DNA of 64,000 bases, from NCBI GenBank assembly GCA_028554755.1, contig JAPTOF010000024.1, positions 2,728,001 to 2,792,000 of the forward strand, given 5' to 3'. The stretch comes from Cordia subcordata (taxonomy: Eukaryota > Streptophyta > Magnoliopsida > Boraginales > Cordiaceae). Positions within the stretch are counted from its first letter, which is position 1; each line of letters starts with the position of its first letter. A model generated the notes under the pieces. It was not told the origin of the DNA. It saw only the letters and a list, made by a program, of their open reading frames with translations, and made no database searches. This document shows positions 56,562 through 64,000 of the stretch, in pieces. Made by a program: the position numbers and the translations under genes.

Positions 56562-57928
56562 TGTTGACTAAATATTGATTATTGATTTTGATGATGAAAA
56601 TTTTGATCATGTTTTGACCAAATATGCATTATTGATTTTAACTAGATATGATCATTTTACTAAAAGTATCTTGTTAGTGTCAAATGTGCATTATAAAGAC
56701 AGATGCTTGGAAGCTAGAAGAAAATGAGCCATGAAGTACATAAAAGATTATCTACCAAAGTGCTCAAAGCTTGAAGAAGAGGCATCATAAGGGGTACCAG
56801 ATATATTGCTCTATTGTGAATTGTCTTAGAATCACAAGTAATAGCTTAAGCTTCTCACTTTCATGATACAAACATTTTAAAATCTCATGAACATTATTTT
56901 TTATAAAATGAAAAACTTGTTTGAATGCATACATAGCATAAAGTTCTTCAAACATGCGGTTTGAAATGGTTCTAAGCTTTGAAGAAATGTTTACGAAGTG
57001 TGTGGAGTTGATTTGGTGTTATGAAAATTTGTTAAAATTGATTTAAAACTATTTTAGGCTTGTTTGACTTTGCTTCAACATTTTGGAGTGGTCGAACTCA
57101 CTAAGTTGATTGACCGGCTGACCAGGGGGGTCGCCTGGCCAAGTCAGAAGTGCAGGGGTTAAGTCGAACCCCTTAGCCGGTCGACCAGCTAAGGGGTCCG
57201 GCCTAGTCAGTGAAGCAAAAGGACAAGCCAATAGATCAGCTAAGCGGGCTCTGGATTAAATGCACTAATCGTCTTATTAGCGTTCAACCCCAATTTTCAC
57301 TCTCCTCTTACCTTCCAAAGCCCTAAAATCAAAATCTTCTTAAATACTCATTCAAACATATTCAAGAACAATAATAAAAGCTTGCAAAATTTGATATCAT
57401 CATTTTATTGCTGAAATTTCTGAGCTACACTTGTGCAACATTTGAGCTTTTAAGAGCTTTATTTGCTATATCTACTTTTGAAAAGAACTACTATATCTTA
57501 CGTCCATTTTACTATCTTCTTGATTGTATACTCACTCAAATAGCTTGAAAATCTTGTAAGAATATTTGCTAAACTTTCAAAGAGCATGGGAACATCCTAG
57601 AGAGAGAATCTCTTGGGTTCTTTGAGAGCTGGTTTCAAAGAGTTGTAAAACTTGATTTGTGCTTTACCAAGAGTTGAAGAAGCATTTTAGTGGAATTGTT
57701 AAAGTCTTAAGGAGAGCATCCTTGGGCGGTGAACATATGCACGGCCGAAACACCTAAAAATCGTCTGTCCTTATACTTTCTTACTCTTCATTTACATTAC
57801 TTGCTTGCATTGATATCTTTGTGTTTGATATATTGCTTAAGAGACATTCTATGATTTATTCGGTAAATTAAAATACAAAAATTATTAGATATCTAAATTC
57901 ACCCCCTCTTATGATATTTACATCTATA
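56562..57928 (+). repeat. 3' LTR of copia C
   Basis: 1,367 bp, TGTTGACTAAATATTG..CATCTATA. It has GTCGACC-type motifs at 57085-57240 including AGCCGGTCGACCAGCT (GGTCGACC 57179-57186). Relative to the 5' LTR it lacks about 27 bp near 56775. Confidence 0.92.
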
Positions 57929-58019
57929 CTTTCATAGCTACCCCATGAATGATTTTTTTTACATGTTATTGTGGCAAATAGTTGTTTTACCCATATAGTC
58001 TGATTCCTGACAATACGAG
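57929..58019 (-). pseudogene. RVT_3 remnant, upstream part
   Basis: The reverse frame reads ARIVRNQTIWVKQLFATITC then KKNHSWGSYES, resembling the ARNxxxWxxK..SxxxW segment that precedes RVT_3 domains in plant proteins. It starts at the right target copy of copia C and stops at a CACTA-like end (58020). With 37076-37521 it forms one interrupted pseudogene. Confidence 0.5.
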
Positions 58020-58690
58020 CACTACTAGAAATTGTTAGATTTAAGACCAAAAATTTTCGTTTTAAATTAAGATGGATGTGGGATAGAACAAACTAGATTT
58101 TTTGAATAAAGTTTGTAACACTTTTAGATGTATTTGAAATGAAATTTGAGATGAAGATTGAAAAAAAAAAAAGTGTCTCAAAATCGAGGAAAGTAATATT
58201 TAGAGATGATACAGAAGAAATTTTTTGAAATATTTGTTACTTATTTCAAGATGGATTAGATCCCATAGAGTTTTTATTTAAAATTGAAAAGTTTTGAGTG
58301 GAATAAAGACAAAATTTTCCTATAACATTATTGAAAAACTTGTGAGATCGAATAGAGACAGAAATTTGGTTCAAGGATTATTAACCATAAAAAAGTTTTT
58401 ATTTTTGAGACGGAATAATGAAGAAATTTTTAAAATATTTTTGACTTATTTTGAGACGGATTAAAGATGAAATTTATATTCAAAATTGAAAATTTTTGAA
58501 ACAATTTTGAAATTAAAATTATTAAATATCAAGATAAAAGATTTTGAGATGGATAAAAGATGAAATTTCAAATTTAAAATTATTAAATATTAAAAATATT
58601 TAATATTTGAGACGAATAGAGACAAAATGAGTAACAATTGTAATTTGGTGAATTTTGAGACATAATAGAGATGGAAGTTTCGATTAAAAA
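58020..58690 (+). mobile_element. CACTA-like transposon end with subterminal repeats
   Basis: Begins CACTACTAGAAATTG, a typical CACTA (En/Spm) terminal sequence, then AAGACCAAAAATTTTCG. From 58190 to 58680 a degenerate motif of the form TTTTGAGACGGAATAGAGA(C/T)GAAATTT recurs about eight times (for example near 58345, 58408, 58452, 58540, 58607 and 58657), as expected for subterminal transposase-binding repeats. No transposase ORF and no opposite end (CTAGTAGTG) were found in the window, so it is a truncated or non-autonomous copy. Confidence 0.55.
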
Positions 58691-59042
58691 TGTAAATTAC
58701 AAATAAATTAACATCAAATAGAGATATTTAGGGTTATTTTAAATGTATGTAATGGTATATATAATACATGAAATTAAATATGTCTATGTCGCATTGGGTT
58801 ATTTGTGCTCACTTATTTGTTATGATGTATAACTTTAGTTACATGACTAAATGATACTTATCTGAGTAACTTAATTAGACTTCTGCTTTAAATTTTGTTG
58901 TTCCACTTATATGACTCACTTAGGATTGTATTATAAACTATGTTAATTTTAGTTCTATATTAAATCAATTAGAAGTATACAACAAAATATGCTAATTATA
59001 GTTACAAAATATTTTCTCATTTGCTAGTTTGGTATAAAGTAT
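58691..59042. other. AT-rich non-coding sequence
   Basis: No ORF or recognised repeat between the two CACTA-like ends. It may be the interior of a decayed CACTA element. Confidence 0.4.
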
Positions 59043-59265
59043 CACTACTAACAAAGACTTTTAGTGACCGAAATTAGCGATCGCTTAATTTCGATCACAA
59101 CATGTTAACTTTTGCAACCAATTTAGCAACCAAAAAAGTATAATCACAAAATATATCGCCAATATTTTAGCGACCGATCAAGATTGGTAAAAATGAAATT
59201 TAACAAATTTAAGTTGAAATTTTGTGACCAATAAAAAAAATCAGCTGCTAAATAAAATTTATGAG
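59043..59265 (+). mobile_element. Second CACTA-like end
   Basis: CACTACTAACAAAGAC followed by TTAGTGACCGAAATTAGCGATCGC and further AGCGACCGA-type motifs (59170), which are characteristic of CACTA subterminal regions. It is in the same orientation as the end at 58020 and its repeats are of a different type, so it is a separate element. The other end was not seen. Confidence 0.45.
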
Positions 59266-59310
59266 AGGTACAATTCAACCAAATAAATAATAAGCCTGTA
59301 TGAATCCTTA

Positions 59311-59977
59311 GGTCCTATTTACTTACAGAAAACTATTCTGCAATTGTCTAAGAAAATTAGACTTCTCATTTTCTGTATAAAACTTAAAATCACATTCACC
59401 AATTGAAAATAGAAAACAAATTTCTCTTTTACAAAATTACAAAACATGTTTATTTGTTAATATCTTTTTAAAAAAATTCTTTTAAATAAAACTAGAAAAT
59501 GCATTTTCCAAATTAAAAAATATATCTCTTGACAAAAGATTAAGTGAATGATTATCTAATTCATGTATTGTCATTATTAAGTTAATTATATTATTACTCC
59601 TTTTTCTTGTTATTAATAAATACTAGTTGTGTAAAAATTATACACGAGATGGATAAGTGACAGAAATAAGGTCTCAAGTGATTGTGTGAAATTAAATTAA
59701 AATTTTAATTATATGTTGAATCAAGGTTAGGTAAAGTTAAAGAAATTTGAGCTCCAGATTTTTAGGCTTGTTTTCTAAGTAGAGAATTGTAAAAAAAAAA
59801 AAAAAAAAATTGCGTAATTCAAAAAGTTGTTTTTCATAACTCTTTTTTAATTTGAAAAACTATTTTCCAGTGTTCAATTTCGAAACTTTTGTTTGGTGAA
59901 TAAAATATTCCATTTTATGTTTTCCATAGAATTTCTTTTAGAAAAAAGCTCTAGCTTTTTTGTAAGTAAACACAGCC
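59311..59977. mobile_element. Foldback MITE, about 667 bp
   Basis: The left end GGTCCTATTTACTTACAG and right end (reverse) GGCTGTGTTTACTTACAAAA are inverted repeats. Similarity continues inward for roughly 100 bp on each side (TTCTAAAAGAAATTC-type and CACCAA motifs). Such ends with GTTTACTTACA are seen in hAT- or Harbinger-like MITEs. No clear target duplication is visible, so the family is left open. No coding capacity; an A-run lies at about 59790. Confidence 0.55.
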
Positions 59978-60742
59978 AACTTTTCATTAGGTTTATCTTT
60001 ATTCTTAAAATTGTCTCTCGTTTTCTTGCCCCTAGACATATTAGCTAATGGATAGAAGCTCATCTTACATCGTAAAAGTTAAGAATTTAAAAAATTAAAA
60101 ATTAAAAAATTGAGAATTAAAAAATTATAACTTTAAAAATGAAAAAAAATAAGAATTAAAAACCTAGTTTAAAATTTTAAAATAAAAAATAATGGATAAT
60201 TCACAATAAATAGATAAAAAAATAAAAAAATTTAAAATAAAATATTTAAAAGTTAAAAGATAAATAAAACAAAAATTATATTCAAAAAATAAAAATATCT
60301 AAAAATAAAAAATTAAAAATAAATAACATTTTTAAGAATAATTTTAATTAAAAATTATAATTTTTACCTAATAGAATTTTTTATTTTTATCAAAAATAAA
60401 ACAACATTTATTATTTTAATTTGTAATATGTCCTAATAGTAACATAGTGTCTAGAATCACTTGTAATATGGGATTTATTTCAATGAATTCTCTTGTTTGG
60501 ATCTATAAAATAATTTTAAGTGAAGTTTGTCATTTATAAATTCAAATTATGTTTGAAACACATGTAAATTGGAATTGATATGTGTATTTTACTTAAAGAA
60601 CTTTTTGTTATAATTTTTTCATTATTATAATTTTCATGAAATAGAGGAAATAAAAATAATTTTATAAAAAATATCAATTAAGGAAGATTTTCAAATGAGG
60701 AATAGTTAAGTTCACAAAAGAATGGCAGACAACAAAAGAGTG
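59978..60742. other. Extremely AT-rich low-complexity region
   Basis: 60060-60420 consists largely of AAAATTAAAAA-type words with very few G or C. No ORF, RNA gene or repeat boundary was recognised. Confidence 0.7.
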
Positions 60743-61360
60743 TAGCTTACCCCTTATTTGGATTCAGAGAATGGGTTTGGAGGGATTTATTACGTCAAAT
60801 CCTTTTTTTTCTTAATCTCTCCAAATTGGGGTAAAATGGAGGAAGGGGATGAAACTCATACCTTATCTCTTTTATTTACACATAAAATTTATCTTTTCCT
60901 TCTATTTACTTTCTAATCCAAACACAAGATACTCACAATCCTTTATGTTCCTTTCTCTTGTAAAAAGACACCAATCCAAACATGGATAACCTATCTCCTC
61001 TCCTATCCTTTCCTTTATTACATTTTCTCCCCTTATCTGAACAGAGTGTTAGGGTAAAAGTAATGCGGAGAGATGGTTTTAAGAAGGGATATAACTTATT
61101 CCTCCATAAAATTTAAAAAGGTTTATGTTTCCCTTTATGTTTAAACATAAAATTAGAGAAGGATATAAAAGTCCATTTAAACTTAAAATTTATCCCTCCC
61201 TTCCATCTTTTTTTCCAATCTTTATTAGGAAAATCCACAATTCTTTATGATCCTTTTCTTTATAATTTTTTTTCAATTCAAATAAGAATTAATCTTTTTC
61301 CCTTATCTCCTTACCTCCTTCATTTATTAAACTCTCCCCTTAAATCTAAACATAGTGTTA
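60743..61360. repeat. Diverged tandem dimer, about 309-bp unit
   Basis: The two halves (about 60743-61051 and 61052-61360) align along their length. Both start with an AGAGA(A/T)GG(G)TTT..AAGGGAT phrase, both contain AATCC..CACAATYCTTTATG(A/T)TCC, and both end CTCCCCTTA..CTRAACA(G/T)AGTGTTA. Phrases such as TTATCTGAACAGAGTGTTA recall the ends of plant MITEs, so this may be two abutting MITE copies or one duplicated. Confidence 0.5.
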
Positions 61361-61739
61361 AAATAGTAGAGTATTAAATAAATAATAAGAAGGATGTTTT
61401 TGTTACAATAAGATTTCTTTTGAATGAATTATAGATTCCATCTCTTGAGTTAATATTTTGGTAAATTTTAAGTAAATGCAAAATTTACAAATTTTAGAAT
61501 TCCAAATAAATTTTATATAGGGAAAAGGATAGTTTTAGGGTTTAAACTTTGCAAAATATGAAATTAAGGATGTAAACTTTAAAATCTTTACTAGAACAGT
61601 TTGAACTTATGAAAAAGTAAAATTTGATACATCAGCAGTGTTAATTTTTTGCTTAAGTGGTATTTTAATATATATATATATATCTTAGATGGATTTTTTT
61701 TACATGGCAATCTAATTCATTCGTGGCATATGCGCACAT
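61361..61739. other. Non-coding region upstream of gypsy G
   Basis: AT-rich. GGGAAAAGGATAGTTTTAGG at 61519 followed by GTTTAAACTTTGCAAAAT has the look of a decayed DNA-transposon end, but no partner is visible. Short TA repeats near 61670. No gene. Confidence 0.4.
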
Positions 61740-62120
61740 TGATGTGTGTATATTTGGAGCGTGAATTACATAATTTAGAGTGTGTTTGAGTGCTTGTTTC
61801 GGTGCTAATTTTTTTCTATTTTGAGCTTTTGAGTGCTTATTAAGTGTTATTGAATGTCTGTGTGTTGTGTGCTCTTCTTCTTGTTTTTATACTTTTTTGA
61901 TTATTTTGATTTTAGTTAGTATCAATTTAATTTGGGTTTTTAACTAATTAAGTAGGAAGTAGTTAGGTTTAATTATAATTTATCAAGTTACTTAGTAACT
62001 TAATTTAGTTTGGAATTAGGAAATTAATTAGTTTTGTTAATCAGAATAGGATTAGGGTTATTAGATTAGTTTTAGGACATTAATTTAATTACGTTCTAGG
62101 GTTTTAGGATATAGTTAGAA

Positions 62121-62159
<39 letters not shown>

Positions 62160-62320
62160 AAAAAAAATGCTTAATCTACCCGTAACTTTCCCCAACCCTA
62201 CAACTCAAACAAGTATATATGATTACATGTATATATAATAATCAGATATATATTACAACCTAAAACTTGCTCGTGGACCCCACCATTCCTTTTCTTTTTA
62301 GCGCACAACATAGCACACAC

Positions 62321-62358
<38 letters not shown>

Positions 62359-63601
62359 AGCAGTAGCACTGACAAGAAAGAAAACAGAGGGAGAAAAGCA
62401 GCAGCCACACAGCACAACAGAGAAAAAAATCTTAGCTTCTTCTCAGGCCAAGAGAGAAAAAAATCAGAAAAATAGAAAAAAAAATTCCAGAAAATTTCTA
62501 AATTTATTTTATTTTTTATTTTTATTTTTACTTTGTATCTTTATTTTGAGCTAATTTGGAGCTGTTTTCTACAGGATTTTTCGGACTAATTTGAAGCAAA
62601 TATTGGAGAAAAATCTTGGAGAAATTGACAAATTTGCGCGAAATTGAAGCGAAAAGAGGTTCTAAGGTTGAGATTTAATTTCTTGAACATGGAATTGATT
62701 TTTATTAGATTAAATTCCAGTTTGGTACTCTCTTTTAACATGTTGAGGTAAATTTATTTTAGGGTTGATTCCTATTTCTATTATGAGTTAAGGATTGTAA
62801 AACTTGTCTTGGGATACTTTGATGGTTTAAATACATGTTTGCTTTTTATTGTTTTAATGGTGATTGTTGGGCATGTCTATGTGTTTGATTAATTGCCTTA
62901 ATAAAGGAACATATATTATTATACTCTTAATTTTTCGTATATGCTTATATGGTGTTGATTAATTGTGCTTGATTTCATAATTAGGCTTAATGTGTGGTTT
63001 TTAGGATGAAATAAAACTAATAGGTCACTCATTACACTTAGTTGAACTTAGGTGGATTAGGCCTTGGCTTGAAACCCAGTTAACGGTTTAAACCCTAGGT
63101 TAGTGTATTAATCAATGCCAATCTAGAAGTCTTAATCACGTAGCCCTAAAACCCTAGTTAATAAAAACAAGGCTATACTCTAAGTTGAATTCACTTAGGG
63201 ATAGAATTGCACCAAGAATTAGGGATAATACGGTTAGTGAGTCTCGACCTCTAAAGCCATCAAAAGACTCAAAGCAAGAATAAAATCTCAATCCCATAAT
63301 AGAGTAGTAATCACCCTAGTCCTTCCTTATTGATTTAATCACCCTCTCTCGTTTGTTTGTTTTTTTATTGCACATGTTAGCTTAGGTAGTTTAATTTAGT
63401 CTTTAATTTAGAGTTCCATTCAATTCAAAATTCAAAAAAGAAAAATATAAAAAAAAGTAATTTTGTTTCTACACGTAGTTAATCTAGGACACATTGGACT
63501 TAAAAATCATAGTTAGAGGCCTCTTTGAGGATACGATACCTGTACTCTTACACATACTACACTACTTCTAATCCATGCACTTGCGGGTTTTTAAAACAAC
63601 A
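61740..63601 (+). repeat. 5' LTR of gypsy G (left boundary provisional)
   Basis: The right end, AAAACAACA at 63601, is set by the primer site. The left end is proposed at TGATGTGTGTATATTTGG (61740) because F LTRs begin TGATGTGTTGTG in element sense and the resulting 1,862 bp equals the family length. It contains (AT)n at 62124-62153 and (CA)n(TA)n at about 62317-62358. TATATATATAAGCAG at about 62350 is a candidate TATA box, followed by a purine-rich start region. Confidence 0.5.
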
Positions 63602-63904
63602 TTAAGTTTTTGGTGCCATTGCTAGGAGGCACGGTTAGTTTCTTTGATTTGTGTGTTCCAGTTGGTTACGTGCTTTGGTATTTTTGTTATTATTCTAGTA
63701 TTAGTCTTAGTTTTCGTTGGTCTCTTTTATTTCGTGATAATTTGTATTTTGTTTTTGCATTGTGTTTTGTTTGATTTAACATTTATATTTAGTGATATTT
63801 TCTTTTGTAATTTTTAGGGACTTATGGTTTTTGTGCTGTAGATTTACTTTGAAATTGCAGTTTTGGGGGTTGAAGAACTGGAAGGAGATTGTTTCTATTT
63901 GTGC
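63602..63904 (+). other. Gypsy G primer binding site and leader
   Basis: TGGTGCCATTGCTAGGA (63611-63627) is a tRNA-Asp-type site with several C-to-T/G-to-A changes. The T-rich leader ends with GTTTTGGGGGTTGAAG (63862-63877) shortly before gag, as in E and F. Confidence 0.8.
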
Positions 63905-64000
63905 ATGCTTGATAGAAGTTCAGTTAGACCTGACTTAGTTCCTTTTAATCCTGAACCACAAAGAATTCACTGTCATCTTAGGAACATAGAACACAATCTA
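63905..64000 (+). CDS. gag: Gypsy G gag, first 32 codons (truncated by window end)
   Basis: The ATG at 63905 gives MLDRSSVRPDLVPFNPEPQR, then IHCHLRNIEHNL, open to the last base. It aligns with the gag starts of F (MLGRRSLRNPLVPLNPEPDR) and E, including the same GTGCATGCTT(G) context at the start. Only the N-terminus is visible, so intactness is unknown. Confidence 0.75.
   Translation, partial: MLDRSSVRPDLVPFNPEPQRIHCHLRNIEHNL

Larger units (their letters stand above)
37522..57928 (+). mobile_element. Copia element C: SIRE/Maximus-like, inserted in the RVT_3 remnant and containing gypsy F
   Basis: LTRs at 37522-38914 and 56562-57928, with flanks CTTTT (37517-37521) and CTTTC (57929-57933), a 4-of-5 target duplication. 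Without gypsy F (39258-50457) the element is about 9.2 kb: PBS, truncated gag, PR, IN, RT, RH, ORF3, repeated purine tracts. Its gag, pol and ORF3 are clearly related to copia A but diverged, and the LTRs differ from A. LTR pairs differ at many sites, including a deletion of about 27 bp in the 3' copy. All genes are broken. Confidence 0.92.
61740..64000 (+). mobile_element. Gypsy element G (Athila-like), 5' part; runs off the right edge
   Basis: A + strand element shown by its 5' LTR (61740-63601), tRNA-Asp-type primer site (63611-63627) and gag start (63905). The last 100 bp of the LTR resemble the U5 of E and F (GAGGATACGATACCTGTACT, ACACTAC, GCACTTGCGGGT), and the gag start matches theirs. 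The rest of the LTR is much diverged, so it is a different subfamily. The remainder lies outside the window. Confidence 0.75.

Overview
This window is plant nuclear DNA, most likely from a eudicot with a repeat-rich genome. It is built almost entirely from decayed LTR retrotransposons inserted into one another. The plant assignment rests on the element types: Ty1/copia elements primed by initiator tRNA-Met (TGGTATCAGAGC sites), SIRE/Maximus-like elements with a third ORF, Athila-like Ty3/gypsy elements primed by a tRNA-Asp-type site (TGGCGCCGTTGCC), and a plant RVT_3-type RNase H-like remnant. I see no intact host gene, no rRNA or tRNA gene and no CRISPR array. The species cannot be named from this.

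Layout. (1) 1-19618: copia element A (+, SIRE-like, 5' end outside the window), running gag, PR, IN, RT, RH, ORF3, 3' LTR. Its ORF3 is split by copia element B (-, 5754-17445), and the 3' LTR of B is itself split by a solo Athila-type LTR (7673-9611, target duplication GACTT). (2) 19752-36764: copia element D (-, 274/273-bp LTRs, target duplication TTATT), whose leader is split by Athila-like gypsy element E (-, 25096-36165, target duplication CTCGA). (3) 37076-37521 plus 57929-58019: one RVT_3 RNase H-like pseudogene, split by copia element C. (4) 37522-57928: copia element C (+, SIRE-like, target duplication CTTTT/CTTTC), whose gag is split by gypsy element F (-, 39258-50457). (5) 57929-61739: AT-rich DNA with CACTA-like ends, a foldback MITE and a tandem dimer repeat. 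(6) 61740-64000: 5' LTR, primer site and gag start of another Athila-like element G (+), running off the right edge.

All coding regions are dead. The best preserved is F, whose gag-pol (48285-42538) stays in a single reading frame over about 1,900 codons and is broken only by about a dozen in-frame stops. Its RT, integrase and protease active-site residues remain visible. E, A, B, C and D also carry frameshifts.

The most unusual signal is a CpG-rich palindrome, GCCGGTCGACCGGC, with its decay products. It clusters in the LTR promoter regions of both the copia (A, C) and the gypsy (solo, E, F) families. It recurs inside copia A and C in the spacer just before ORF3, where it would fit an internal promoter. 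A second unusual signal is a set of seven related CCACC..GGTGG stem-loop units in the very long leader of copia B. Boundaries, target duplications and frames were read by eye. Lineage names rest on motif recognition, not on database searches.
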